Shown: one piece after another, positions 26,961 through 35,474 of the stretch
Layout: each line of letters begins with the position of its first letter
Position numbering within the stretch: position 1 is the first letter of the stretch
DNA from: an uncultured Flavobacteriaceae bacterium
GTDB lineage: Bacteria > Bacteroidota > Bacteroidia > Flavobacteriales > Flavobacteriaceae
Length of the DNA: 64,000 bases
Direction of reading: 5' to 3'
Assembly (NCBI GenBank): GCA_947494325.1
Contig: CANLUS010000004.1
Location: forward strand, 124,001-188,000
Position numbers and translations under genes: made by a program
The notes under the pieces: model-generated
The model's input: only the letters and a program-made list of their open reading frames with translations
Database searches by the model: none
What the model was told of the DNA's origin: nothing

Positions 26961-26989
26961 CCTGTCGACTTATTTCGGCAGGCTTTTTT
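26960..26989 (+). terminator. Hairpin with T run between DUF2024 and MarR genes
   Basis: GCCTGTCGA pairs with TCGGCAGGC (one G-T wobble) around a six-base loop and is followed by TTTTTT. It has the form of a terminator for the upstream operon, yet the MarR ATG is only 2 bases further on and the MarR -7 box ends at its first base, so it may also be a leader hairpin or an operator. Confidence 0.7.
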
Positions 26990-26991
26990 AT

Positions 26992-27597
26992 ATGAATCAA
27001 AGTATTTTTAATCCAGAGCAGCAACAGCAAGACACCGCGAGTAAAGTGGTGGCTGGCTTAGAGCGTATTTCGGAAGCTTTTAAAGCGCTCTTATGGGAAA
27101 AAGCAAAGACCCTTGGTCTCAGCCCAATTCAAATACGCATTTTATTGTTTGTGGCCTATCATAAAGAGACCTTATGTAATGTGAGTCATTTGGCAAAAGA
27201 GTTTAATATCACCAAACCTACCGTGAGTGATGCGGTGCGAATACTCGATAAAAAAGACCTTATCATTAAAGATTTCTCATCGAGTGATAGCCGCAGTTAT
27301 ACCATCTTACTGTCTACCAAAGGCAAAGACATTGTGGCACAAACCGAACATTTCGCTGCTCCGTTAAAAAAGCAATTCGATGGGATACCATCAAAAGACT
27401 TAGATGCCTTGTTTTCGAATATCACTAAAGTGATTTTTGGTTTGCATCGCACCGGTATTTTATCTGTACAACGTACCTGTTATGGATGTCGCTTTTACGA
27501 CCAACAAAAAGGTAACGACTATTGTAAGTTATTAGAAACTTCACTGGCAAAAAAAGATATTAGACTTGATTGCCCAGAATTCGAACCAAAAGGTTGA
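26992..27597 (+). CDS. MarR-family regulator with C-terminal four-cysteine cluster
   Basis: 201 residues. Winged helix-turn-helix about residues 30-130 ('LGLSPIQIRILLFVAYH', 'LAKEFNITKPTVSDAVRILDKKDLI', 'DSRSYTILLSTKG'). MarR proteins are usually near 140-150 residues; here about 40 are added, with Cys spaced CX2CX11CX15C ('CYGC', 'DYCKLL', 'LDCPEF'), suitable for an Fe-S cluster, zinc or thiol switch. Likely repressor of the TTAGGA-box genes, including itself. There is almost no leader before its ATG. Redox sensing is inference. Confidence 0.88.
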   Translation: MNQSIFNPEQQQQDTASKVVAGLERISEAFKALLWEKAKTLGLSPIQIRILLFVAYHKETLCNVSHLAKEFNITKPTVSDAVRILDKKDLIIKDFSSSDSRSYTILLSTKGKDIVAQTEHFAAPLKKQFDGIPSKDLDALFSNITKVIFGLHRTGILSVQRTCYGCRFYDQQKGNDYCKLLETSLAKKDIRLDCPEFEPKG

Positions 27598-27601
27598 GTG
27601 T

Positions 27602-28171
27602 ATGAATCCTATGAGTACCTTTTTAGAAAGTCATGGTGTTGCCTTGAGCGACGCCTGTAAAAAGGCCTTGACGAACTATACCATCAAACGATTCGACAAA
27701 GGACAGCATTTTCTTACCGAACATCAAAAAGCACGGTATTTGGGTTTTATCATCAAAGGAAAAATCATTCATTATTATAATATAGATGGCAAGCATGTAA
27801 CACGATGGGTTTCACTACCCAGTACTTTTGTGACTGCTTTTGTAAGCTTTGTGAATGAGAGCCCAAGTCTAGAAAATCTGCAATGTATTGAGGCCACCGA
27901 ACTACTGTTATTTGAACGCAATTACTTTATGGAAACCTTGCGTTCGTTTCAAGAAATTGAAAGCCTATGGGTGCGCGAATTAGAAAACAATATGATTGGC
28001 TATGAACAACGGGTACACCAACTCATTACGACCAATGCCGAAACGCGTTATCTGAATTTTAAAGCCACCTATCCTCAGTTTGAGGCCGAAGTGCCTCATA
28101 AATATATTGCCTCTATGCTAGGTATCGAACCTCGACACTTGTCGCGTATACGAAAAAAGCTACAGTCTTAA
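27602..28171 (+). CDS. Crp/Fnr-family transcriptional regulator
   Basis: About 190 residues from ATG 27602 (ATG 27611 also possible; the longer frame from 27566 overlaps the MarR gene and is not needed). Cyclic-nucleotide-binding beta-roll ('FDKGQHFLTEHQKARYLGFIIKG') and a C-terminal HTH ('HKYIASMLGIEPRHLSRIRKKL') are present. No Cys cluster of the Fnr type. This short flavobacterial kind often senses without cAMP; ligand unknown. Directly follows the MarR gene and precedes the nitroreductase, so it may control either. Confidence 0.9.
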   Translation: MNPMSTFLESHGVALSDACKKALTNYTIKRFDKGQHFLTEHQKARYLGFIIKGKIIHYYNIDGKHVTRWVSLPSTFVTAFVSFVNESPSLENLQCIEATELLLFERNYFMETLRSFQEIESLWVRELENNMIGYEQRVHQLITTNAETRYLNFKATYPQFEAEVPHKYIASMLGIEPRHLSRIRKKLQS

Positions 28172-28244
28172 GTCAATAGACAAATGTCCTTTTTTTAATT
28201 TTTATTACGTTAGATCTTTGTGACCTCTATTGATGATCTTACCA

Positions 28245-29402
28245 ATGAAAAGACGAAAATTTATCATAGCAAGTGGCAGTGCGGTTACCATGGCATTATT
28301 GTATTCGTATTCAAATACTTTACAGGCCGATACGGCATCGAAAAAGGACAGACGTCCGAGACCCGAGGATTTTTCGAAACCTATTTTAAAGGCTATTGCT
28401 TATGGTATTACCGCCTCCAACCCACACAATACCCAAGCATGGAAATTTAAGATCTTATCAGATACCTCGCTGTTGGTCTATGTGGATGAAACGCGTATTT
28501 TACCAGCAACCGATCCTTCTACACGACAAATTCATATTGGTTGTGGCTGTTTTTTAGAAACGGCAGCCATTGGGATGACCCAAGAGGGTTATGATACCAA
28601 TATTGCATATTTCCCAGAGGGTTTCTATGAACGTAATGCCGTTGGTCACAAACCGGTGGCGCGACTCACTTTAATATCGAACCCACTGCGAAAAGCCGAC
28701 GCCTTATCTAACAATCTTGTAGCACGAAGTACCTCAAGACATACCTATAGTGATGCTGTGATCAACCCTTCTCTCTGGCAAAATATTCAAACTATGATTG
28801 GAGGTACCGAAGCGAAGCTACAACTCATCACCGATGCCACCAAGTTGGCAACCTTATTGCCTTTATTAGCCAATGGCATGGATGTAGAAGCGCATACCTA
28901 TCGCACTCACGAAGAATCGCGCAAGTGGTTTCGAGAAAATGATACGAAGATTGAATTGACGCGTGATGGTATTAATTTACCCGGAAATGGCACACGTGGT
29001 GTAAAAAAATGGTTTGCTGAAAAGCAATTAAAAGGCCTATCGGAGACCGATTGGCATAGTAAGAAAATGAATGACTACTCGTTAAAACAACATCGCGAAC
29101 GGGTTGAAAGTTCGCACAATATAATTACAGTCACAACAGCAACCAATACCCTACTCGATTGGGTACAGGCTGGGTGTACCTAGGCTCGATTACAGCTTGC
29201 TTGTTTACAGGTTGATTTTTATATGCACCCGTTAAGCCAAGTACTACAAGAATTTGATGAAATGACCGAGGCACGCACGGCTTTTGAGGTCGCTACAGGA
29301 GTTACGGGTACCCAAAAAATACAAATGGCGCTGCGTGTTGGCAAATCGAAACGCCCGTACCTCTCCTATCGCAGAAAGCTTGATGCTTTTACAAAAGCGT
29401 AA
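28245..29402 (+). pseudogene. Tat-exported Acg-type FMN nitroreductase, interrupted by an in-frame TAG
   Basis: From ATG 28245 the frame codes a twin-arginine leader ('MKRRKFIIASGS') and a nitroreductase fold ('TASNPHNTQAWKF'), until TAG at 29181-29183. The same frame then resumes without gap: 'ARLQLACLQVDFYMHPLSQ', 'LQEFDEMTEARTAFE', 'QMALRVGKSKRPYLSYRRKLDAF' and a TAA at 29400-29402, which is the expected C-terminal third of this family. So the gene is whole except for one nonsense codon; a Tyr codon changed by one base is the simplest origin. Without the tail the enzyme is probably inactive. A sequencing error is the alternative. Confidence 0.85.
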
Positions 29403-29728
29403 TACCCCAATTGCTCTTCATAATACTATTGCAATGCCCTCAAAAAGGGGGAAAACCCTGTACCGAAACAGGAAAAACCCTCTTGACTGGTATACTACTT
29501 TGATAGAACTTGTGAAGTTATGTTGTAATATGGAAAAACCACAATTTTATTGAAGAAAAACCATATCACAAACTATGGCAAAATAGCTAGCTTCGAAACC
29601 AAGCAAAAAATTAAAAATAGCACTAGACAGGCGAGCCTGGGTAAACATATCCCCCATTTTTGGTGGATATATACACTATAAGTAACATATACGCTTGTTA
29701 GCTAGAGATAAAATTAACAAAATAGCAT
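29403..29728. other. 326-base intergenic region with GC-rich hairpins, no gene
   Basis: No convincing coding sequence: the 89-residue frame running through 29284-29553 mostly reads the nitroreductase tail in the wrong frame. At 29437-29472 three short G/C stems can form in competing ways (CCC with GGG, GGG with CCC, CCTG with CAGG), a possible structured RNA or leader. The rest is A/T-rich with nothing else I can support. Confidence 0.5.
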
Positions 29729-30919
29729 ATGTCTTATAAAATACTCTCCTTAGATGGTGGTGGCAGTTGGGCCATACTTCAATTGCTTACCCTAAAACAT
29801 AAATACGGTAACGTTGAAGGTCACGAGATCTTGCGTGAATTTGACATGATCATAGCAAATTCTGGAGGTAGTATTGCACTCGCCGCCCTTGCCGAGAATT
29901 GGACAATCGACAAAGCCCTTACCTTATTTGACAAGAAAGAAGTTAGAGAACAGGTATTCTCAAAAAATAGCTTTAAAAATAGATTTTTTCCTATTGATTA
30001 CATCAGGCTTTTTAAGCCATTTGGTCCAAAATACAGTGCTCCAGAAAAAGGAAAAGCGTTTCGAACGTTGTTTCCAGAGCTCGATAAAAGACAGATGAAT
30101 GAGCTTCCAGAATTTATTGGTAAGCCATCATTGAAGTTAATAGTTTGCACCTATGATGCACTTAACAATAGAGCAAAGTTTTTTAAATCTTATGGAAGCG
30201 GATCGACTTATGATTCTGTAAAAATGACACAAGCTATTCATGGTTCTTCAAACGCCCCGATTCAATACTTTGATTTTCCTGCACGATTTAAAGCGAAAAA
30301 TTCAGAGATTTTCTATGAATTGTGGGACGGCGCTCTAGGTGGCTTTAATAACCCTGTGACCGCCGGCGTGATAGAAGCCCAAAAAGAAGGGGTTGATTTA
30401 GACACCGTTAAAGTCATTTCTATTGGTACGGGTAACAAGCTTATGTCTAACGATGATAAAAAGAGATTTTATCAAGTAAAGCAAATAACCCAAAGAGAAA
30501 GAAGAAAGAAACTACGGTTTTGGAGATTAAAATATCAGGTTGAATATTTTACAAAAACGATTTTAAATCAGGCAACGACCATATTATATGAACCGCCAGA
30601 TTGGGCCAATTATGTAGCCTATATGTTTCTTCAAAGAAATGGAAAAGATGATATAGATCAACGACTCATTAGAATATCGCCTATGATTCATACAAATCGC
30701 GATGCTCCAGATGAAATTAAAGCCTTGATTGACAAGTTGTATCAACTTGATATGGACTTAACAGAAGATGAAGATGTTGCTTTGCTAAAAGAATGCTTCG
30801 AAAAATGGTCGAATGATAACATATGGAATCAACCCATAGATTTTAGAGTTGAAAGAAACAATGATCTTGTTTATATCATAGGAGATCAATATTTTAGTGA
30901 TGCTATGAAAAAGTGGTAA
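29729..30919 (+). CDS. Patatin-like phospholipase
   Basis: 396 residues. Oxyanion motif 'LSLDGGGSWAI', nucleophile elbow 'IANSGGSIALAALA' (Ser45; the usual GxSxG has Ala in place of the first Gly), and the catalytic dyad 'LWDGALGGFNNPV'. No signal peptide, so cytoplasmic. Expected to release fatty acids from phospholipids. It resembles stand-alone bacterial patatins; no cyclase or other defence partner lies next to it. Preceded by the 326-base gap and followed by a decayed leader. Confidence 0.9.
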   Translation: MSYKILSLDGGGSWAILQLLTLKHKYGNVEGHEILREFDMIIANSGGSIALAALAENWTIDKALTLFDKKEVREQVFSKNSFKNRFFPIDYIRLFKPFGPKYSAPEKGKAFRTLFPELDKRQMNELPEFIGKPSLKLIVCTYDALNNRAKFFKSYGSGSTYDSVKMTQAIHGSSNAPIQYFDFPARFKAKNSEIFYELWDGALGGFNNPVTAGVIEAQKEGVDLDTVKVISIGTGNKLMSNDDKKRFYQVKQITQRERRKKLRFWRLKYQVEYFTKTILNQATTILYEPPDWANYVAYMFLQRNGKDDIDQRLIRISPMIHTNRDAPDEIKALIDKLYQLDMDLTEDEDVALLKECFEKWSNDNIWNQPIDFRVERNNDLVYIIGDQYFSDAMKKW

Positions 30920-30954
30920 CCGAAATTTATAATAATTGCAATAATGTATAAAGA

Positions 30955-31043
30955 ATGTCTCGAAAATCAATATGGATTTCCTTACTCTTGGCCTTTTTGT
31001 TATCTTAGTTCTTTCGCAACCAAATCATGCACAAACACGTTAA
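30955..31043 (+). pseudogene. Possible remnant of a secreted-protein 5' end
   Basis: From ATG 30955 the frame reads 'MSRKSIWISLLLAFLLS' then stops; the neighbouring frame continues 'VLSQPNHAQTR' and stops at 31043. Joined by one frameshift they make a good signal peptide with a cleavage-like 'HAQ'. Nothing follows, so this looks like a gene stub. The lengths are short and chance cannot be excluded. Confidence 0.3.
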
Positions 31044-31061
31044 GCTTATAAAAACATATAA

Positions 31062-32729
31062 ATGAAGAAAAAACTACTTATTTTATTATTGATATCCTCG
31101 GAACTTGTATTTTCCCAAACTTATGAGTGGACACGAACTACCGGTTCAAATAGTTTAGATTGGCTTACTTTCATGGGGTCAGATACTAATGGTAATACAT
31201 ATTCGACAGGAATATTTAATGGAACAGTAGATTTTGATCCAGGTACAGAAGTCTTCAATTTATCTGAGGTGGGTGATCCAAATGGAACAAGTCCAAATTT
31301 TGATATGTTTCTTCAAAAATATGATCAAAATGGAAATTTCATTTGGGCGATAAGCATGGGAGGTATAGAAAATGATGATGCGAGATCCTTAGCTGTAAAT
31401 AAAAATGGTGATGTAATAGTAACAGGAAGAATTCAAAACGAAAGTAATGACGGTGATGACATATATATCAACAAGTATGATTCTTTAGGCAACTTAATAT
31501 TTTCAAAGACATATGGAAATAATAGTCTAAATGCTGGAAAATCTATTGTGACAGATTCTATGGATAATATATATATACTAGGAGGGTTTCGTAACACTAT
31601 GGATTTCGATGCGAGCACTAATGTTTTTAATTTGACATCTAGTGGAGACGAAGATGTTTTTATTCAAAAGCTAGATACCGATGGCAATTTTATTTGGACG
31701 AAAAGTTTTGGAGGCACTAATGGCGATGTTGGCAGAAGTTTAAATATTGATACAAATGGAAATTTATATATCTATGGCGGGTTCTCAGGTACTTCTGACT
31801 TTGACCCTGGGTCTGGAGTGAGCAATTTAACTGCTCAGGGGTCATTCGATGCCTTTATAGTGAAATTAAATAACAATGGTGAACTTATATGGAATAAGCG
31901 CATAAGAGCAGGTGTTTCTGATGAACGACAATCAATTACAATAGATTTAAATGAGAATATATACATTACTGGAAGTTTTGAATCGACAATTGATTTTGAC
32001 CCAAACTCAACCGTTCAGTCCTTCACTTCAAATGGAGAAGAAGATATCTTTTTACTCAAATTAAATAGTAATGGTGATTTCGTTTGGAACAAAAGTTTTG
32101 GTGGTCCAGATAGAGATTTTGGTCGTTCACTTACAGTTGATCCTTTAGGCGATATTTATCTGTCAAGTATTTTTAATGGTACTTTAGATGTTGATCCAGG
32201 CTCTCAACTAAACAACTTAACCTCCAATGGAGATTGGGATATACTTATTCAAAAATTTAGTTCGGATGGCTCTCTGTTATGGTTTAATAGAATTGGTGGT
32301 TCAGGACCAGATTATTGTACTTCTATTATATTAGATAATATAGGAGATTTATATTTAGGAGGTTATTTTCAATCGACTGTAGATTTCAATCCTGAAGATA
32401 CAGAAATTGATAATTTTACTTCAAATGGGTCGAGTGATATTTTCATTTCAAAATTCAGTCAAAATTTGACTTTAAGTATTGATGAATTTGCCGATAAATC
32501 TGAAAAAGTAACAATTTATCCAAATCCCACTGATACTCATTTAGCTTTTAGTAGTGAGCAATCACTACAAATAAACGAAGTAGATATATTTGATATATCT
32601 GGTAGGCTTATTAAAAATTTTAGAAACAATACTAATTCCATAAATATTGGAAATTTATTAACTGGAATTTATATAGTTAAAATATATACAGAAAATCAAA
32701 TCATAACTAAGAAAATTAAAAAAATCTAA
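31062..32729 (+). CDS. Secreted repeat protein with T9SS type A sorting domain
   Basis: 555 residues. Signal peptide 'MKKKLLILLLISSELVFSQ'. About seven repeats of 50-60 residues follow, each with 'VDFDPG...NLTSNG' and 'DIFIQKL...GNFIWTKSFGG' elements, forming an SBBP-type beta-propeller. The last 75 residues are a type IX sorting domain ('VTIYPNPTDTHL', 'FDISGRLIKNF', 'GIYIVKIYT'), so the protein is moved through the outer membrane and probably anchored. Binding partner unknown. The gene stands alone. Confidence 0.93.
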   Translation: MKKKLLILLLISSELVFSQTYEWTRTTGSNSLDWLTFMGSDTNGNTYSTGIFNGTVDFDPGTEVFNLSEVGDPNGTSPNFDMFLQKYDQNGNFIWAISMGGIENDDARSLAVNKNGDVIVTGRIQNESNDGDDIYINKYDSLGNLIFSKTYGNNSLNAGKSIVTDSMDNIYILGGFRNTMDFDASTNVFNLTSSGDEDVFIQKLDTDGNFIWTKSFGGTNGDVGRSLNIDTNGNLYIYGGFSGTSDFDPGSGVSNLTAQGSFDAFIVKLNNNGELIWNKRIRAGVSDERQSITIDLNENIYITGSFESTIDFDPNSTVQSFTSNGEEDIFLLKLNSNGDFVWNKSFGGPDRDFGRSLTVDPLGDIYLSSIFNGTLDVDPGSQLNNLTSNGDWDILIQKFSSDGSLLWFNRIGGSGPDYCTSIILDNIGDLYLGGYFQSTVDFNPEDTEIDNFTSNGSSDIFISKFSQNLTLSIDEFADKSEKVTIYPNPTDTHLAFSSEQSLQINEVDIFDISGRLIKNFRNNTNSINIGNLLTGIYIVKIYTENQIITKKIKKI

Positions 32730-32950
32730 TTTTTAAACTTTGAACAATACTCAAAAACATTTTGCTAACTACAAGTATAATTAATTGCTTGATTATTTAA
32801 AGAATATATCAATAGTATAATGATACCCAACTCCTCAACCTTTTGGTATCGTAGTCACTTACATAACGAAATTGAAATATAATATTTGACCAATAACTTT
32901 AATGGCTCGTATCTTAGCACGAAAAAACAGATTTATCTTAACGAATAGAT

Positions 32951-32984
32951 TTTGACAGCTTAGCTAATTTATTTTTTACTTTTG
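32951..32984 (+). promoter_or_regulatory. Promoter of the LytTR membrane regulator
   Basis: TTTG at 32951-32954, 22 bases, then TACTTTTG at 32977-32984 (exact TAnnTTTG). The ATG lies 25 bases downstream. Confidence 0.6.
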
Positions 32985-33008
32985 AATCTGAAAAAAAAGA
33001 GATTCTAA

Positions 33009-33821
33009 TTGATGCGTACAACCTCTCCAACGAAAGACACTAAGAAAACAGTATGGTATTGGTCTAAAAAAGCCTTAGTGTTGGTTATTTTCTCGTTGGT
33101 TGTTAATCATTTAGCAGCAAGTGATAATTTTTTAGAGAATGCGGCCTATAGATTCCCAACCATAGGGGTTGTATTTACGATTGTGTTGTCAATTTTGGTG
33201 ATCATCATTGCCGATTTCAATTTTAAATATCACCAAAAAAAATACTTCTCTAAAAAAATAGAAATTGCCACTATTGCTCGGTTTTTGGCCACTACCCTAG
33301 GCTATATTACACTGTTGTATGTGCCTCTTAATATTATTGTAGAACTCGCTATAGGTGGGCAGGTACAGTTTTATCTTATTTTAATTGGTTTAATCATTAC
33401 CTTATTGATATGTTTTATTCTTATTGCCATATTGTATGCGCAAGACCTCTATGCCTTATATAAATTATCTATCAAAGATGCCGAAATCACCATCGAAAGC
33501 GGCCCTAAAACAACAAAGCTATCCTACGAACATATTGCTTGTTTTTATAGCGAACACAAAATTGTATATACCGTTCAATATGATGGCACTATCATTACCA
33601 CCGATTTTACCTTGAACGAGCTCGAAGAAAAAATAAACGATCAATTGTTTTTTAGAGCCAATCGGCAACTCATCATTCACAAAGATGCTGTTGAACAAGT
33701 TGAAAAGATTGAAAACGGTAAGTTGCGTATTCGATTAAAAGCAGCGATTAAAAACGAAGCGTTGGCACAAATTACCATTAGTCGGTATAAACGAAAAGCC
33801 TTTTTAGATTGGTTTGAATAA
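33009..33821 (+). CDS. Membrane-anchored LytTR DNA-binding regulator
   Basis: 270 residues. Four membrane helices (about residues 20-45, 55-75, 90-115, 120-145) are followed by a LytTR domain ('KTTKLSYEHIACFYSEHKIVY', 'FFRANRQLIIHKDAVEQVE', 'ISRYKRKAFLDWFE'). There is no receiver, so it is a one-component type that would respond at the membrane. It may drive the CPBP protease gene 124 bases downstream, which is inference from order only. Confidence 0.92.
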   Translation: MMRTTSPTKDTKKTVWYWSKKALVLVIFSLVVNHLAASDNFLENAAYRFPTIGVVFTIVLSILVIIIADFNFKYHQKKYFSKKIEIATIARFLATTLGYITLLYVPLNIIVELAIGGQVQFYLILIGLIITLLICFILIAILYAQDLYALYKLSIKDAEITIESGPKTTKLSYEHIACFYSEHKIVYTVQYDGTIITTDFTLNELEEKINDQLFFRANRQLIIHKDAVEQVEKIENGKLRIRLKAAIKNEALAQITISRYKRKAFLDWFE

Positions 33822-33945
33822 AAGATCACGACCACAACCGACTATTCAGTACTAAATGCACGACCATTCAGTAAAAAGGTAGATTTTTAAAGGGTTATTC
33901 AGCGATTTTGTTCATTATTTCGCTTCAAATTAAAATCGAAACACA

Positions 33946-34608
33946 ATGCAAAAAATCACCCTACGACAAATTATAATTCCGTTAATCACCCTTACAGTCA
34001 TCTGCTTTTTATGGTTCGGTCCCATTTTTTTAGGTTTCTTTACCAATATCATTGCCTCTATTGTAGTGATTACAGCAAACTACATCGAATACAAGAAAAA
34101 TGCATTTGTAGAATTGGGGTTTCGACGTGAAGAATTCACCATCAAAAACACCTTGGTATTGGCGCCATTAGTGGCACTTGGACTCTTTATATTCTATGTG
34201 TTTGTATTGGTGCCAGGCATGACCAAACTCACGGGTGTTGCCATCGATTATTCCTTTTTTAACTCTATAAAAGGAAATTTACAGCTCTTCATCACGACGT
34301 TGTTGTTCGTATGGGCCGGTGCCGGATTTGGAGAAGAAATGATCTTTCGCGGTTATTTTATGCGGCAGTTTGTAAAATTCTTTGGTGAAAGCAAGGTCAG
34401 CATTGCCCTAAATATTGTGCTTATTACTGGTTTTTTCGGCTTTATGCATAGTGGTCAAGGAATTACAGGGCAATTGGTCACTTTTGTTATTGGATCATTG
34501 ATAGCCCTTATATTCTACCTAAGAAAATACGATTTATGGTTCGTTATTTCGGTACATGGTTTTTTCAACACCTTCGCGTTGACTTGTTTTTACTTGGAGT
34601 TGGTGTAA
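33946..34608 (+). CDS. CPBP family intramembrane metalloprotease
   Basis: 220 residues, about six membrane helices. The three CPBP motifs are present: 'GFGEEMIFRGYFMRQF' (EExxxR), 'FFGFMHSGQG' (His) and 'VHGFFNTFAL' (HxxxN-type). The family includes eukaryotic CAAX prenyl endopeptidases and bacterial bacteriocin-immunity proteins. Substrate unknown; it follows the LytTR regulator. Confidence 0.92.
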   Translation: MQKITLRQIIIPLITLTVICFLWFGPIFLGFFTNIIASIVVITANYIEYKKNAFVELGFRREEFTIKNTLVLAPLVALGLFIFYVFVLVPGMTKLTGVAIDYSFFNSIKGNLQLFITTLLFVWAGAGFGEEMIFRGYFMRQFVKFFGESKVSIALNIVLITGFFGFMHSGQGITGQLVTFVIGSLIALIFYLRKYDLWFVISVHGFFNTFALTCFYLELV

Positions 34609-34720
34609 CCATTACTAAAGATATTGTCAACACTTTTATTGAACAAATTTTAGGCATCTTTTTGCTATATATATAACTTAGAACAGCACTATCTCAGGAA
34701 ATAGACAGGCGAGTATGATG

Positions 34721-35371
34721 TTAGTAGTCTTTTACGCAGCGAACAGCGTTGTAAGCTTTTTTACCACCCTTCCATCGCTGTAGTTTAATCCAACGGAAGT
34801 TTACTTTCCAGTCAAACGCTGATGTCACGTCCAATTCACTTGATGACCAAAATATTGTGGGTTTTGTTATGTTGAAAAGACTTTTATTGGTACCTCTTAA
34901 ATCCTTACTCTTTAAATGTTGACCAGCTAAAGAAACACCATCATACAGAGATGCCAATGTATACCACTCGTTATCCGAAGGAAGATGCCAACCACTAGGG
35001 CAGGCTTTTTTCGCAGTATCCCAAGTATACAACCTACCATATGATTCACAATTAGCATCGGTTTCATATTTACATTTCGATGTAGCCGTTTTAAAATTCA
35101 AGTTCTTTATCATCCATGTCATAGATGCTGGCATTCCATTTTTAAATGAAATCTTAAATTTCCGTGGTTCTTTATTCAAATAAGTAGCATATTCGTCATT
35201 ATCTGTAATAGCTTGTTTAGAATTTGTAACCCGATAGGTTACTGTCTCATAGGTATTCTTATCTCTAGAATCAACAAAAGAACCGATCGTTTGGGCTTCT
35301 GACGTAAGGCTACAAAGAATCGTTAAAATATAAAAATAGCTTGTCTTTAGTATTGAAGGCATCTGTAACAT
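34721..35371 (-). CDS. FISUMP domain exported protein
   Basis: About 216 residues from the Met at 35371, which gives a proper signal peptide ('MPSILKTSYFYILTILCSLTSEAQ' region); the frame extends to 35449 but the added residues are charged and non-signal-like. The FISUMP/fibrobacter-succinogenes major paralogous domain is seen in 'CESYGRLYTWDTAKKACPSGWHLPSDNEWYTL' and 'WSSSELD' with a closing 'RCVKDY'. A C-type-lectin-like surface or secreted protein of unknown ligand. A second FISUMP gene begins at 63495. Confidence 0.88.
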   Translation of the reverse strand: MLQMPSILKTSYFYILTILCSLTSEAQTIGSFVDSRDKNTYETVTYRVTNSKQAITDNDEYATYLNKEPRKFKISFKNGMPASMTWMIKNLNFKTATSKCKYETDANCESYGRLYTWDTAKKACPSGWHLPSDNEWYTLASLYDGVSLAGQHLKSKDLRGTNKSLFNITKPTIFWSSSELDVTSAFDWKVNFRWIKLQRWKGGKKAYNAVRCVKDY

Positions 35372-35474
35372 TCTTATTTCTAATTCAATAATAGTCAAAA
35401 CAAGTTGTTTTTTGAATTGAAACCTTATTTTTAACGCCTTTTTTAACAAAATAGGATGCTAACAAGTTGTATAC

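Noticed and set aside
29181-29183. Recoding (selenocysteine or pyrrolysine) at the amber codon
   Set aside because: TAG is not a Sec codon, and no pyrrolysine genes or stem-loop element are visible; a nonsense change is simpler.
29284-29553. 89-residue open frame after the nitroreductase
   Set aside because: Its first part overlaps the nitroreductase tail in another frame and its residue content is not protein-like; the tail in the true frame is recognisable.
29626-29637. 12-base repeat TAGACAGGCGAG-like shared with 34703-34712
   Set aside because: Only about 12 bases match, flanks differ, and such repeats are expected by chance in 64 kb.
29690-29705. attC-like end CTTGTTAGC near 29695 and its reverse near 35460
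   Set aside because: Core does not fit GTTRRRY, no paired arms or integrase are found.
29729-30919. CBASS-type phage defence operon
   Set aside because: The patatin has no nucleotide cyclase, Cap2/Cap3 or ubiquitin-like neighbour.
33946-34608. Abortive-infection (phage defence) gene
   Set aside because: The name comes from an old label of the CPBP family; the motifs indicate an intramembrane protease and no defence genes are nearby.
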